A stretch of DNA of 64,000 nucleotides. Origin: Achromobacter sp. AONIH1. Its GTDB lineage: Bacteria; Pseudomonadota; Gammaproteobacteria; Burkholderiales; Burkholderiaceae_B. A program made the position numbers and the translations under genes. The notes beneath the pieces are model-generated. The model ran no database searches. It saw only the letters and a list, made by a program, of their open reading frames with translations, and was not told the origin of the DNA. Positions 27,928 through 39,353 of the stretch are shown here, piece after piece; the stretch's first letter is position 1; each line of letters starts with the position of its first letter. Location of the stretch: positions 1,984,001 through 2,048,000 of the forward strand of contig NZ_CP026124.1 of assembly GCF_002902905.1 (NCBI RefSeq), read 5' to 3'.

Positions 27928-28824
27928 TCAGGCTTCGGTCAGGCGCGCCAGCTGCGTGTCGCAGGCCGCGCGCAACCGTTCGATCAGGTCGCGGTGCAGG
28001 GCCGACATCGGGTCCTGGTTGCGCATCATGATGCTGATGGGCACGCGCAGCGCGGGTTCCAGCCGGCGCAGGTGCATGCCCGGCCGCAGCAGCGCACTGG
28101 CGGTGATGGCGTCGACGATCGCATCGCCGCAGCCGGCCTCCACCAGCGCGCAGGCCATGTAGTGCGTCTTCACCTGGATCGCGGGGTTCACCTCCACGCC
28201 TTGCGCGTCCAGCGCCAGCTGCAGCAGCGCGCCGGCGGCGTCGCGCGCGTCCAGCACGATCAGCGCGTGGTCCGGCGGCAGGTCGGCCAGGCGCAGCGGA
28301 CCCGTTCCCGGATCCAGGCTCAGGTGCACCAGTTCGGTCTGGCCCAGGCCGATGCGGGTCAGGCCGGGATAGTCATTGGTGTCGAAGGTGACGATGGCGT
28401 CCAGCTCGCGCGTCAGCAGCCCCTGGACCAGCTCGGCGCTATGGTAGGTATGCAGGTCGAAGGTGACGCCGGGATGCGCGTCGCGGCTGGCGCGCACCAC
28501 GCCGGGCAACAGGCCCAGCCCCAGCGCCGGCGCGCTGCCCAGCCGCAGATGGCCGTGCGGCCGGTCGCGCAGGCTGGCCGCCAGCCGGCGCACGCTGTTC
28601 AGGTCCTGGTTCAGCCGCGCCACCTCGGGCGTCAGGATCTCGGCCTCGCGCGTGGCCACCAGCCTGCCCTTGACGCGCTCGAACAGCTTGAAACCCAGCT
28701 GGGCCTCGGCATGCGCCAGCAGCTTGCTGGCGGCGGGCTGGGAAATGTGCAGCGCGGCCGCGGCCTCGGTCAGTGAACCGGTGCGGCGGATGGCTTCGAA
28801 AATCTCGATGTGACGCAGGCGCAT
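27928..28824 (-). CDS. LysR-family regulator
   Basis: A 298-residue LysR regulator with the helix-turn-helix SLTEAAAALHISQPAASKLL at about residues 17-36 and the effector domain at about 90-290. Its start (MRLRHIEIFEAI) is 140 bases from that of the divergent ggt gene, so ggt is the likely target. It is convergent with the orphan Bug gene. The effector is unknown. Confidence 0.9.
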   Translation of the reverse strand: MRLRHIEIFEAIRRTGSLTEAAAALHISQPAASKLLAHAEAQLGFKLFERVKGRLVATREAEILTPEVARLNQDLNSVRRLAASLRDRPHGHLRLGSAPALGLGLLPGVVRASRDAHPGVTFDLHTYHSAELVQGLLTRELDAIVTFDTNDYPGLTRIGLGQTELVHLSLDPGTGPLRLADLPPDHALIVLDARDAAGALLQLALDAQGVEVNPAIQVKTHYMACALVEAGCGDAIVDAITASALLRPGMHLRRLEPALRVPISIMMRNQDPMSALHRDLIERLRAACDTQLARLTEA

Positions 28825-28964
28825 GACGCGAAAAGCGGGAAGAGCGGGCAGTGCCGGAACCGGGATTCTATGCCGGATGCCTGCAGGGCGCCCCGGCCGC
28901 GCCCTTGGCGGATTTGAATATCATTGGGGGCTGCCACGCTCACCGTTACCCGCCGGAGTCCGCC

Positions 28965-30725
28965 ATGCCCTTGCCCGTTCGCGCCGTTCTTGCCGCCGTC
29001 CTGATCGCCGCCGGCGCGTCAGCCCCGCCCGCCGCGTGGGCGCGCGGCCCGCAGGCGGCGGACCGGAATCCCGAGGCGGCGACGGGCTATGCCGAACGCG
29101 AGCTGGTGCGCGCGCCGCATTTCATGATGGTGTCGGCCAATCCCTGGGCCACGCGCGCGGGCGACGAAATGCTGCGGGCTGGCGGCAGCGCCGTGGATGC
29201 GGCCATCGCCGCGCAGCTGGTGCTGAATCTGGTCGAGCCGCAGTCCTCCGGCATCGGCGGCGGCGCTTTCCTGGTGCTGTACTCGGCGGGGCAAAAGCGC
29301 GTCCTGACCTACGATGCCCGTGAAACCGCGCCGGCGGCCGCTCGCCAGGACCGCTTCCTTGATGCCGACGGCAAGCCCTTGTCCTTCGCGCAGTCCGTCA
29401 ACAACGGCATGGCCGTGGCCACGCCGGGACTGCTGCGCGGGCTGGAGCTGGCGCACAAGGAGCACGGCAAGCTGCCCTGGGCGGACCTGTTCGCGCCGGC
29501 CATCCGCCTGGCCGAGCAGGGCTTTCCGGTATCGCCTCGCTTGCACGCGCTGCTGGCCGGCAACAAGGCGCTGCCGAAGCAGCCGGCCGCCGCGGCCTAT
29601 TTCTACGCGCCCGACGGCCAGCCCTGGCCGGTGGGGCATGTGCTGAAGAATCCCGAGTTCGCCCAAACGCTGCGCGAGATCGCGGCGCGCGGCGCCGACG
29701 CCTTCTACCGTGGCGCGATCGCGCGCGATATCGTCGCGGCCGTGCACGGTCACGCCAAGCCCGGCGATCTGAGCCTGGACGACCTGGCGGGCTATCAGGC
29801 CAAGCGTCGCGAGCCGGTCTGCGGCGCGTACCGGGGCTACGAGCTGTGCGGCATGGGGCCGCCCAGCAGCGGTCCGCTGGCGGTGTTGCAGATGCTGGGC
29901 GAGCTGGAGCAGTACCCCATGTCCCGCTACGCGCCCAATAGCGCGCAGGCCGTGCACTACTTCGCGGAGGCCGGCAGGCTGGCCTTCGCGGACCGCGATT
30001 TCTACGTGGCGGATCCCGACTTCGTGAAGGTGCCGGTGCGCGCGCTGCTCGATCCCGCCTATCTGCGCGGGCGCGGCGCGCTGATCCAGCCGGACCGCAG
30101 CATGAAGGTCGCGCTGCCCGGCGACCCAGAGGGCAAGCTGCTGGGCCTGGGTCGCGACGCGGCGCTGGAGCAGCCATCCACCAGCCACCTGGTGGCGGTC
30201 GACGCGCGCGGCGACGCGATCAGCATGACCACCACCATCGAGAACGAGTTCGGCAGCAAGATCTTCGTGCGCGGCTTCCTGCTCAACAACGAGATGACCG
30301 ATTTCTCGTCGGCGTTCAAGGATCCCGAGGGCCGGCTCGTGGCCAACCGCATCGAACCGGGCAAGCGCCCGCGCAGCGCCATGGCGCCCATGATCGTGCT
30401 GCGCGACGGCAAGCCTTACATGGTGGTCGGCTCGCCGGGCGGCAGTGCCATCATCAACTACGTGGCCAAGACGCTGGTGGGCGTGCTGGATTGGGGCCTG
30501 GACATCCAGGCCGCGATCTCGCTGCCCAACATGGGCAGCCGCAACAAGGACACCGAGCTGGAAAAGGGCACGGCGCTGGAGGCGTTGGCGCCCGCGCTGG
30601 AAGCGATGGGGCATCCGCTGCGCATCACCGAGTTTCCCAGCGGCATCCACGGCATCGTGATCGGACCGGACGGCTTGCAGGGCGGCGCGGATCCGCGCCG
30701 CGAAGGCCTGGCGCAGGGCGGCTAG
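28965..30725 (+). CDS. ggt: Gamma-glutamyltransferase
   Basis: A 586-residue periplasmic Ntn-hydrolase that cleaves glutathione and other gamma-glutamyl compounds. A signal peptide occupies about residues 1-25 (ending AAWA). The nucleophile formed by autoprocessing is Thr406 in QPSTSHLVAVD. The family segments SGIGGGAFLVLY, GMGPPSSG and GSPGGSAIINYV are present. I chose the ATG at 28965 after CGGAG; the frame is open further up. It is divergent from a LysR gene and convergent with the CoA-transferase. A ChaC-like glutathione cyclotransferase lies 9 kb away but is not linked. Confidence 0.94.
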   Translation: MPLPVRAVLAAVLIAAGASAPPAAWARGPQAADRNPEAATGYAERELVRAPHFMMVSANPWATRAGDEMLRAGGSAVDAAIAAQLVLNLVEPQSSGIGGGAFLVLYSAGQKRVLTYDARETAPAAARQDRFLDADGKPLSFAQSVNNGMAVATPGLLRGLELAHKEHGKLPWADLFAPAIRLAEQGFPVSPRLHALLAGNKALPKQPAAAAYFYAPDGQPWPVGHVLKNPEFAQTLREIAARGADAFYRGAIARDIVAAVHGHAKPGDLSLDDLAGYQAKRREPVCGAYRGYELCGMGPPSSGPLAVLQMLGELEQYPMSRYAPNSAQAVHYFAEAGRLAFADRDFYVADPDFVKVPVRALLDPAYLRGRGALIQPDRSMKVALPGDPEGKLLGLGRDAALEQPSTSHLVAVDARGDAISMTTTIENEFGSKIFVRGFLLNNEMTDFSSAFKDPEGRLVANRIEPGKRPRSAMAPMIVLRDGKPYMVVGSPGGSAIINYVAKTLVGVLDWGLDIQAAISLPNMGSRNKDTELEKGTALEALAPALEAMGHPLRITEFPSGIHGIVIGPDGLQGGADPRREGLAQGG

Positions 30726-30770
30726 GCGAGCCGCGCACGCGGCCCTACGCCGTGTCGCCAGCTCGATCCG

Positions 30771-31901
30771 CTAGCCGGCCTCTGGTTCCAGGCCGCCCAG
30801 CGCCGGCGGCAGCCTGCGCAGCCTGGCGGGCGTGCGCGACAGCTTGATCGGCGAGCCCACGCCCCGGTAGTCGCCCTGTTCCAGCAGCATGCCGCGATGG
30901 CGGGTATGCGGATGGGCCAGGGCCTGGTCCACGGTCTGCACGGCGGCGGCGGGCACGCCCGCGCGCAGCAGCCGGTCCGCCAGCGCAGCGGCCTCGTGCG
31001 TCGCCAGCAGCGCCGACAGGGCGTCGCGCAAGGACTGGCGGTTGGCCAGCCGGTCGGCGTTGGCCGCGTAGCGCGGGTCTCGCGCCAGTTCGGGCGCGCC
31101 CAGCGCGGTGGCCAACTGCGCGAACTGGCGGTTGTTGCCCACGGCCAGGAAGATCGGGCCGCTGGCGGTGGGCAGCGTTTCATAGGGCGCGATGTTGGGA
31201 TGCGCATTGCCGCTGCGGGCCGGCGTCTTGCCGCTGTAGAAATAGTTGGGCGCGTGCGGGTGCAGCAGCGACAGCGCGCAGTCGTACAGCGTGATGTCCA
31301 GGAACTGCCCCAGGCCGCTGCGCGCGCGCTCGTTCAGCGCCAGCAGCACCGCCACGGCCGCGTTCAGGCCGGTGACCATGTCCACCACGGGCAGGCCGAC
31401 GCGGGTGGCTTCGCCATCGGCCTCGCCATTCACGCTCATCAGGCCGCACATGGCCTGGGCGCAGGCGTCGTAGCCCGGCAGGCCGCCCAGCGGCCCGTCG
31501 GCGCCGAAGCCGCTGACGCGGCAATGGATCAGCTTCGGGAACGCCTGGCTCAGCGTCTCGTAGCCCAAGCCCCATTTCTCCAGCGTGCCGGGCTTGAAGT
31601 TCTCGACCAGCACGTCGGCGTCGGCCAGCAGCGCGCGCAGCAGCTCCTGGCCCGCCGGCAGCGACAGATCCAGCGCCATGCCGCGCTTGTTGCGGTTCAC
31701 GCCGATGAAGTAGGACGCCGTCTCGCCCAGGAACGGCGGCCCCCAGCCCCGAGTTTCGTCGCCGCCCGGCGGCTCGATCTTGAGCACGTCGGCGCCGTGG
31801 TCGGCAAGAATCTGCGTGCAATACGGACCGCCCAGCACGCGGGACAGGTCGATCACCGTGCAGCCGGCAAGCGCGCCGGCGTCGGAAAGCTTGGGGAACA
31901 T
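30771..31901 (-). CDS. Class III (CaiB/BaiF) CoA-transferase
   Basis: A 376-residue class III CoA-transferase: CTVIDLSRVLGGPYCTQILADHGA, VLKIEPPGGDETRGWGPP, then LPGYDACAQAMCGLM, whose aspartate fits the catalytic position. I chose the ATG at 31901; the frame is open to 32003 but that adds unconserved residues. Upstream on the same strand are a Bug protein and an acyl-CoA dehydrogenase, with repeat R3 between. I infer activation of a carboxylate taken up through the Bug protein. It is not a close copy of the CoA-transferase at 7178. Confidence 0.88.
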   Translation of the reverse strand: MFPKLSDAGALAGCTVIDLSRVLGGPYCTQILADHGADVLKIEPPGGDETRGWGPPFLGETASYFIGVNRNKRGMALDLSLPAGQELLRALLADADVLVENFKPGTLEKWGLGYETLSQAFPKLIHCRVSGFGADGPLGGLPGYDACAQAMCGLMSVNGEADGEATRVGLPVVDMVTGLNAAVAVLLALNERARSGLGQFLDITLYDCALSLLHPHAPNYFYSGKTPARSGNAHPNIAPYETLPTASGPIFLAVGNNRQFAQLATALGAPELARDPRYAANADRLANRQSLRDALSALLATHEAAALADRLLRAGVPAAAVQTVDQALAHPHTRHRGMLLEQGDYRGVGSPIKLSRTPARLRRLPPALGGLEPEAG

Positions 31902-32007
31902 AGGTACTCGCTGGTTCGTGGTCAGTGTTGCTTCCCTGGGGAGCAGATGCGTCATGCGCTTGCCGCCACACCCCCGGCGCTCCGCACCCAACGGCTGTCC
32001 CAAGATC

Positions 32008-32080
32008 GGGGCAGCGCGGATCCGGCTCCGCCGGTCCGCAGCTGCGCCCCCTGGGGGGAAGCGCGCAGCGCTCGGGGGGG
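32008..32080 (+). repeat. Dispersed intergenic repeat, copy R3
   Basis: Almost identical to R4 and R5: GGGGCAGCGCGGATCCGG, then CCGCCGGTCCGCAGCTGCG, ending GCGCGCAGCGCTCGG and a G run. Its G-run end stops two bases from the stop codon of the Bug gene at 32082, that is, at the 3' end of that minus-strand gene. Confidence 0.9.
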
Positions 32081-32081
32081 C

Positions 32082-33059
32082 TCAATCTATAGAGACGTTG
32101 GCGCTTTTGATCAGCGCGCGCCATTTGGGCACTTCCTCGGCGATGAAGCCCGTCAGCGCGGCCGGACTCTGGTCCTGCGCCGCAACGATGCCCTGGCTTT
32201 GCAGCGCCTGTTTCACGTCGGGGTCCGCCAGCGCCGCGCGGAACGCCTGGTTGAGCTGGTTCACCGTCGCGGCCGGCGTGTCCTTGGGCGCCACGATGCC
32301 GAAGAACACGCTGACGTCATAGCCATTCAGCCCCTGTTCCGAAATGGTGGGCAGGTCGGGCAGCGCGTCCGAGCGCTGCGCGCTGGCCAGGCCGATGGCG
32401 CGCAGCTTGCCGGCCTTGATGTGCGGCAGCGCGGTCAGGATGTCGGTGAAGGACATGGATACCTGGCCGCCAAGCAGGTCGTTCAGCGCCGGGCCGGTGC
32501 CCTTGTACGGGATGTGCATGATCTGCGTGCCGGCCATCTGGTTGAACAGGATGCCGGCCAGGTGCGAGGACGCGCCATTGCCCGACGAGGCGTAGCTGAG
32601 CTTGTCCGGGTGCTGCTTGGCGTAGGCGATCAGCTCCTGCACGTTGGTCGCCGGCACCGAGGGGTGGACCACCAGGATGTTGGGCAGGTGGCCGATGCGG
32701 ATGACGGGCGCGAAGCTTTTCTCGGGGTCATAGCCCTGGTTCTTGTACAGGCTGATGTTGATCGCCAGCGGGCCGGAGGTGCCGAACAGGATGGTGTAGC
32801 CGTCGGGCTTGGCGTGCGCCACATATTCCGAGCCGATGTTGCCGCCGGCGCCGGCGCGGTTCTCGACGATGACGTTCTGGTTCAGCGGCTGCCTGAGCTT
32901 TTCGGCCAGGCGGCGCGCCATCGCGTCGGTCGGGCCGCCGGGCGGGAAGGGCACGACCAGCGTGACGGGACGCGAGGGGTAGGCGTCGGCGGCGGACGCT
33001 GGCGCGGCGGCGGTGAGCGTGGCGGTGGCCAGCAGCAGCGGGATGAGCAGGCGTTTCAT
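32082..33059 (-). CDS. Bug-type tripartite tricarboxylate transporter binding protein
   Basis: A 325-residue periplasmic binding protein: signal peptide MKRLLIPLLLATATLTAAAP to about residue 24, then YPSRPVTLVVPFPPGGPTDAMAR and VIVENRAGAGGNIG. I chose the ATG at 33059 over one at 33071. It lies between a CoA-transferase and an acyl-CoA dehydrogenase on the same strand, which suggests uptake of a carboxylate that is then activated and oxidised. No TctAB permease is present. Its stop codon abuts repeat R3. Confidence 0.92.
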   Translation of the reverse strand: MKRLLIPLLLATATLTAAAPASAADAYPSRPVTLVVPFPPGGPTDAMARRLAEKLRQPLNQNVIVENRAGAGGNIGSEYVAHAKPDGYTILFGTSGPLAINISLYKNQGYDPEKSFAPVIRIGHLPNILVVHPSVPATNVQELIAYAKQHPDKLSYASSGNGASSHLAGILFNQMAGTQIMHIPYKGTGPALNDLLGGQVSMSFTDILTALPHIKAGKLRAIGLASAQRSDALPDLPTISEQGLNGYDVSVFFGIVAPKDTPAATVNQLNQAFRAALADPDVKQALQSQGIVAAQDQSPAALTGFIAEEVPKWRALIKSANVSID

Positions 33060-33117
33060 GGTTGTCTCCATTGTGGTGGCGCGCCGGCTGTGCCGCCGGC
33101 GTCGTGGGCGCGCGGTG

Positions 33118-34851
33118 CTACAGCGCGTATTGCAGGATGGCGGCGCAGTCGGCGCTTTCGTTCGCGGGCGCCGAATACGGGTCGCGCGCGGCCAGGCGAT
33201 GCCGCAACACCAGGTCGGCCAGGACCGCGCGCGTTTCCAGGCCCGGCTCGCGGGCTTCCCGGCGCAGGGCGGCGATGGACACGGCGTGATACAGCAGCGT
33301 CGCCGCCTGCCGCGCCAGTTCCGCGCGGTTGCCCTCGGCCGCCATGGCGGCGAACGCGAAGCTGCGCTCGATGGCGTCCTGCTGCGTGGCGGCCAGCGCG
33401 TCCGTGCAAGGCACGCCTTCGGCCAGCAGCTGGTCGACGTGGCGGCGCAGGGCCGGCAGCGAGTTTTCGCGGTTGATGGCGCGCAGTACGTCCAGCGCGA
33501 CGATGTTGCTGGTGCCTTCCCAGATCGAGCCCAGGTGCGCGTCGCGCACCAGGCGCGGCTCGGTCCATTCCTCGATGTAGCCGCAGCCGCCGCGCACCTC
33601 CATCGCGTCGCCGGTGACCTTGCGGGCGTCGCGGCAGGCGCGGAACTTGATCAGCGGCGTCAGGATGCGCGCTAGCGCCGGGTCCGCGCGGCCCTGGTCG
33701 GCCTCGGCCAGCGCGCGCGCCGTCTGGAACATCACGCTGCGGGCCTGCTCGGCCCAGACCGTCATCTTGGCCAGCTGGCGGCGCATCAGCGGCATGTCGA
33801 TCAGGCGCTGGCCGAAGGCGCGGCGCTGCTGCGAGAAGTAGACCGCCTCGGTGACGGCGCGGCGCATCAGGCCGGCCGCGCGCATGCCGTTGGACAGGCG
33901 CGAGTTGTTGATCATGTCGGCCATCTGCTTGAAGCCGCGGCCGCGCTCGCCCACCAGCCAGGCGGTGGCGCCTTCCAGACGGATCTCGCCGCTGGCCATT
34001 GAGCGGGTGCCGAGCTTGTCCTTCAACCGCAGGATGCGGTAGCGGTTGCGGCTGCCGTCGTCCAGCTCGCGCGGCAGCAGGAACAGCGACACGCCCTTCA
34101 GGCCGGGCTGCGTCTCGCTGCGCGCCAGCACCATGGCGAAGCCGGCGTCGGGGTTGGAGCAGAACCACTTGTCGCCGCTAAGACGCCAGCTGCCGTCCGG
34201 CCGCGCCTCGGCCACGACCTCGGTGGCGCTGACATCGGAGCCCGCGCCCTGCTCGGTCATGAACATGGCGCCCTGGCGCAGGCTGTCGAAGTCCAGGCTC
34301 GTGACCTGCGGCAGCACCTTGTCGACGAGTTCCGGCGCGCCGAACTTGCGCAGCGTGCGCGCCAGCGAATCGGTCATGCTGACCGGGCAGCACAGGCCGA
34401 ACTCGGCCTGCACGAACAGATGGCTGAGCGCGTACTTGGCCGCTGCCGGCATGGGCTCGGGCCAGCCCAGCGCGCCGCCGCGATGCGACAGCGCGGCCAG
34501 GCCGAATTCGCTGTAGGCCAGGCGCTCCAGCTCGACGTAGGCCGGGTGCTTGTCGATGCGGGATTCGTCGGCCCCGGCGCGGTTGCGCACCGACAGCGTG
34601 GGCGGATGCCTGTCGGCGTCGGCCGCCAGCGCGTCCATGCGGCCGCCGGCCAGCGCGCCCAGCCGGTCCAGGTGCGGCAGCAGGTGCGCGTGCAGCGCCG
34701 CAGGCAGGTACAGGCGGCTGAGCGCGGCCGCGTAGGGATCGGCGCGAAACAGGTTCAGGCCGCGCGAATCGGGCACGGGCGTGGCGGCGGTCGGCGGGGC
34801 AGGCATGGCGGTGTCCATGGGGCGGTCCTGGGCAGCGGAGGGATGCTGCAT
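33118..34851 (-). CDS. AidB-like acyl-CoA dehydrogenase
   Basis: A protein of about 577 residues from the long AidB/isovaleryl-type branch of acyl-CoA dehydrogenases. Motifs are MTEQGAGSDVSATEV, SGDKWFCSNPDAG, RRAFGQRLIDMPLMRRQLAKM and WEGTSNIVALDVLRAI. AidB-type proteins bind FAD; some bind DNA in alkylation defence, while others act on acyl-CoAs. Linkage to a CoA-transferase and a Bug protein favours metabolism here. The start could be the ATG at 34851 or at 34818. It is divergent from a LysR gene (82 bases between). Confidence 0.88.
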   Translation of the reverse strand: MQHPSAAQDRPMDTAMPAPPTAATPVPDSRGLNLFRADPYAAALSRLYLPAALHAHLLPHLDRLGALAGGRMDALAADADRHPPTLSVRNRAGADESRIDKHPAYVELERLAYSEFGLAALSHRGGALGWPEPMPAAAKYALSHLFVQAEFGLCCPVSMTDSLARTLRKFGAPELVDKVLPQVTSLDFDSLRQGAMFMTEQGAGSDVSATEVVAEARPDGSWRLSGDKWFCSNPDAGFAMVLARSETQPGLKGVSLFLLPRELDDGSRNRYRILRLKDKLGTRSMASGEIRLEGATAWLVGERGRGFKQMADMINNSRLSNGMRAAGLMRRAVTEAVYFSQQRRAFGQRLIDMPLMRRQLAKMTVWAEQARSVMFQTARALAEADQGRADPALARILTPLIKFRACRDARKVTGDAMEVRGGCGYIEEWTEPRLVRDAHLGSIWEGTSNIVALDVLRAINRENSLPALRRHVDQLLAEGVPCTDALAATQQDAIERSFAFAAMAAEGNRAELARQAATLLYHAVSIAALRREAREPGLETRAVLADLVLRHRLAARDPYSAPANESADCAAILQYAL

Positions 34852-34933
34852 GGTGCGCGGCTGGATTAATCTATGCAAATACTTGATTTGTCTGGATTGA
34901 TCCAAAAAAAATATTGATGATGGGAGACAGGCG

Positions 34934-35839
34934 ATGGACCTGGAACCGCGCCTCTTGCGCTATTTCATCGCCGTGGCCGAGGAGCGGCATTTCGGCCGTG
35001 CGGCGGCGCGGCTGCATATTTCCCAGCCGCCGCTCAGCTATGCCATCCGCCAGCTGGAGCAGGGCGTGGGGGCGCGCCTGCTGGAGCGCACCAGCCGCCA
35101 GGTGGCGCTGACCGAGGCGGGCAAGGTGCTGTTCCGCGAGGCTCAGGCGCTGCTGCGGCAGGCCGAGGACGTGCGCGTGCTGGTGCGGCGCGTCGATGCC
35201 GGGCTGCGCGGGCGGCTGCGCATCGGCTTCGTCGGTTCGATGCTGTACCGGGGCCTGCCGGCGCTGTCGGCGGCCATGCGGGCCGAGCTGCCGGAGGTGG
35301 AGCACGTGCTGGCCGAGCTGAATTCCCATGACCAGATCGAGGCCGTGCATCGCGGCGAGCTGGACCTGGGCTTCATCCACGCCAACCCGTTACCCGAAGG
35401 CGTGCAGGCGCAGGACCTGGTGGCGGAACCCTTCGTCGTCTGCCTGCCGTCCGGCCATGCGCTGGCGCGGCGCGGCAGCCTGGCGCTGGTCGAGCTGGCC
35501 GGCGAGGACTTCGTGTTCTTCGCGCGCGCGGCCTCGCCCAGCTATTACGAGACGGTGCTGTCGCTGTGCGTGACGGCCGGCTTCACGCCGCTGGTGCGGC
35601 ACGAGGTGCGTCACTGGCTGAGCGTGGCCGCGCTGGTGTCGCAGGGGCTGGGGGTGGCGATCGTGCCGGCCTGCCTGTCGCGCAGCGGGCTGGCCGGCAC
35701 GCGCTTCATCGGCTTCGAGCACGAGGCGCGCTCGGTCAGTCAGGCGATCTGGCCGGCCGGGGGCCGCACGCCGTTGCAGGAAAGCGCGATGCGGCTGGTG
35801 ATGGCGCGCATGCCGACGTTGCGGCCTGAAGCGGGCTAG
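34934..35839 (+). CDS. LysR-family regulator
   Basis: A 301-residue LysR regulator: MDLEPRLLRYFIAVAEERHFGRAAARLHISQPPLSYAIRQ-type helix-turn-helix at residues 1-60, then an effector domain of the CatR/BenM-like branch. A GGGAG ribosome binding site lies nine bases before the ATG. It is divergent from the dehydrogenase/Bug/CoA-transferase genes across an AT-rich 82-base gap, and so is probably their regulator. Confidence 0.9.
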   Translation: MDLEPRLLRYFIAVAEERHFGRAAARLHISQPPLSYAIRQLEQGVGARLLERTSRQVALTEAGKVLFREAQALLRQAEDVRVLVRRVDAGLRGRLRIGFVGSMLYRGLPALSAAMRAELPEVEHVLAELNSHDQIEAVHRGELDLGFIHANPLPEGVQAQDLVAEPFVVCLPSGHALARRGSLALVELAGEDFVFFARAASPSYYETVLSLCVTAGFTPLVRHEVRHWLSVAALVSQGLGVAIVPACLSRSGLAGTRFIGFEHEARSVSQAIWPAGGRTPLQESAMRLVMARMPTLRPEAG

Positions 35840-35884
35840 GGCAGGGCCGGAAGGGCAAGGCCGCCGCCGGCCGGATCCGCGCGA

Positions 35885-36739
35885 TCAGCGGAAGACGACG
35901 GTCTTGTTGCGGTTCAGCAGGATGCGGTGCTCGACGTGGCTGCGCACCGCGCGCGACAGCACCAGCGATTCGATGTCGCTGCCCACCTGGGTCAGATCGG
36001 CGGCCGTCATGGTGTGGTCCACGCGTTCGATGTCCTGGTCGATGATGGGGCCTTCGTCCAGGTCCGAGGTCACGTAGTGGGCCGTCGCGCCGATGATCTT
36101 CACGCCGCGCGCGTGCGCCTGGTGATAGGGGCGCGCGCCCTTGAAGCTGGGCAGGAAGCTGTGGTGGATGTTGATGGCGCGGCCGTTCAGCGCGCGGCAC
36201 ATGTCCGCCGACAGGATCTGCATGTAGCGGGCCAGCACCACCAGGTCGATGTGCTCGCGGGCCGCCAGGTCCAGCACCTGCTGTTCTTGCTGCGCCTTGG
36301 TGTCGGGCGTGACGGGCAGGTGGTGGAAGGGGATGCCGTAGGTGGCCGCCAGCGGCGCGTAGTCGTTGTGGTTGGAGACGATGGCCGCGACTTCGGCGCG
36401 CAGCTGGCCGCTGTGCACGCGGAACAGCAGGTCGTTCAGGCAGTGGCCCTGCTTGCTGACCATGATCAGCAGGCGCGCCTTGCGGCGGGCGTCGTGCAGT
36501 TGCAGGTCCATGCCGAACTCGGCCGACAGCGTGTCCAGGCGCGCGCGCAGCGCATCGGGCTGGATGTCCGACGGCAGGTCGAAGTGCACGCGCAGGAAGA
36601 AGCGGCCGGTTTCGTCGTCGCCGAATTGCTGGGAATCCAGGATGTTGCAGCCCAGTTCGAACAACAAACCGCTGACGCGATACACGATGCCCGTGCGGTC
36701 GGGGCAGGACAGGGTCAGGATGTAGTCGTTGTGCTGCAT
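35885..36739 (-). CDS. purU: Formyltetrahydrofolate deformylase
   Basis: A 284-residue enzyme that hydrolyses 10-formyl-THF to formate and THF. An N-terminal ACT domain (about residues 5-85, LTLSCPDRTGIVYRVSGLL) precedes the formyltransferase-like catalytic domain with INIHHSFLPSFKGARPYHQA and a downstream HYVTSDLDEGPII segment that carries the catalytic aspartate. The start is the ATG at 36739 (MQHNDYILTL). It follows an FAD oxidoreductase gene, 35 bases apart, possibly one transcript. Confidence 0.94.
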   Translation of the reverse strand: MQHNDYILTLSCPDRTGIVYRVSGLLFELGCNILDSQQFGDDETGRFFLRVHFDLPSDIQPDALRARLDTLSAEFGMDLQLHDARRKARLLIMVSKQGHCLNDLLFRVHSGQLRAEVAAIVSNHNDYAPLAATYGIPFHHLPVTPDTKAQQEQQVLDLAAREHIDLVVLARYMQILSADMCRALNGRAINIHHSFLPSFKGARPYHQAHARGVKIIGATAHYVTSDLDEGPIIDQDIERVDHTMTAADLTQVGSDIESLVLSRAVRSHVEHRILLNRNKTVVFR

Positions 36740-36774
36740 GGTCTGGAGGATGCGTGGATGAAAGGAAGGTCGGA

Positions 36775-38461
<1,687 letters not shown>

Positions 38462-38489
38462 GTAAGTTCACGGCGGCGCCACCCTTATC

Positions 38490-38561
38490 GGGGCAGCGCG
38501 GATCCGGCTCCGCCGGTCCGCAGCTGCGCCCCTGGGGGAAGCGCGCAGCGCTCGGGGGGGC
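38490..38561 (+). repeat. Dispersed intergenic repeat, copy R4
   Basis: Nearly identical to R3 and R5. The G-run end stops about three bases from the pdxH stop codon (38564). The repeat fills most of the 102-base gap to the flavin reductase start. Confidence 0.9.
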
Positions 38562-38563
38562 CT

Positions 38564-39193
38564 CTACGGCGATAGGCGTTCGATCTTCCAGCCGGCGCCG
38601 TCGGGGACGTAGCGCAGGCGGTCGTGCAGGCGCGACGGGCGGCCCTGCCAGAATTCGAAGGCGGTGGGTTTCAGGCGGTAGCCGCCCCAGTGCGGCGGGC
38701 GCGGCGGCTGGTCGCCGTAGCGGGCGCGGAATTCCTGCTCGCGGGCTTCCAGTTCTTCGCGCGTGATGGGCTGGCTCTGGCGCGAGGCCCAGGCGCCGAT
38801 CCGCGAGCCGGCGGGCCGGCTGTGGTAGTAGGCGTCGGATTCCTCGGCCGCGACCTTTTCCACCACGCCCTCGATGCGCACCTGGCGTTCCAGCGGCTGC
38901 CAGAAGAACAGCAGGCAGGCGCGCGGCTCGGCCAGCAGGTCCGTGCCCTTGCGCGATTCGTAGTTGGTGAAGAAGGTGAAGCCGCGCTCATCGTAGCCCT
39001 TGATCAGGACGATGCGCGCGCTGGGCTGGCCGCTGGCGTCGACCGTGGCCAGCGTCATGGCATTGGGTTCGGGCACCTTGGCGGCCTGGGCCTCGTCGAA
39101 CCAGCGGGAAAACTGTTCCAGCGGCGAAGCGCTGGCCTGGCTTTCCAGCAAGACGTTCTTTTCGTAGCTTTGACGCAGATCGGAGACGGACAT
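38564..39193 (-). CDS. pdxH: Pyridoxamine 5'-phosphate oxidase
   Basis: A 209-residue FMN enzyme that oxidises PNP or PMP to pyridoxal phosphate. It has [46 protein letters not shown] and the C-terminal RLHDRLRY with FMN/PLP contacts. Length is normal. The 160 bases to the ChaC-like gene upstream show no feature. The gene ends against repeat R4. Confidence 0.96.
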   Translation of the reverse strand: MSVSDLRQSYEKNVLLESQASASPLEQFSRWFDEAQAAKVPEPNAMTLATVDASGQPSARIVLIKGYDERGFTFFTNYESRKGTDLLAEPRACLLFFWQPLERQVRIEGVVEKVAAEESDAYYHSRPAGSRIGAWASRQSQPITREELEAREQEFRARYGDQPPRPPHWGGYRLKPTAFEFWQGRPSRLHDRLRYVPDGAGWKIERLSP

Positions 39194-39353
39194 GGGACTT
39201 TGATTCAGCGTTGATGACAGGGAGTTTATACCGCCCGGGCGGGCGCTCCCCTATTGACCCTGCGCAGGGCTTGCTCATATCGGGCGCAGGCGGGAGCCGG
39301 CCTGTCCGGCGCCTGTTGCCGGATTGCGTCGCGCCGGCGTGTCCGGGCCGCCG

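Noticed and set aside
29019..30650. Long minus-strand open frame inside ggt
   Set aside because: ggt is complete with its nucleophile and family motifs; the antisense frame resembles no family.
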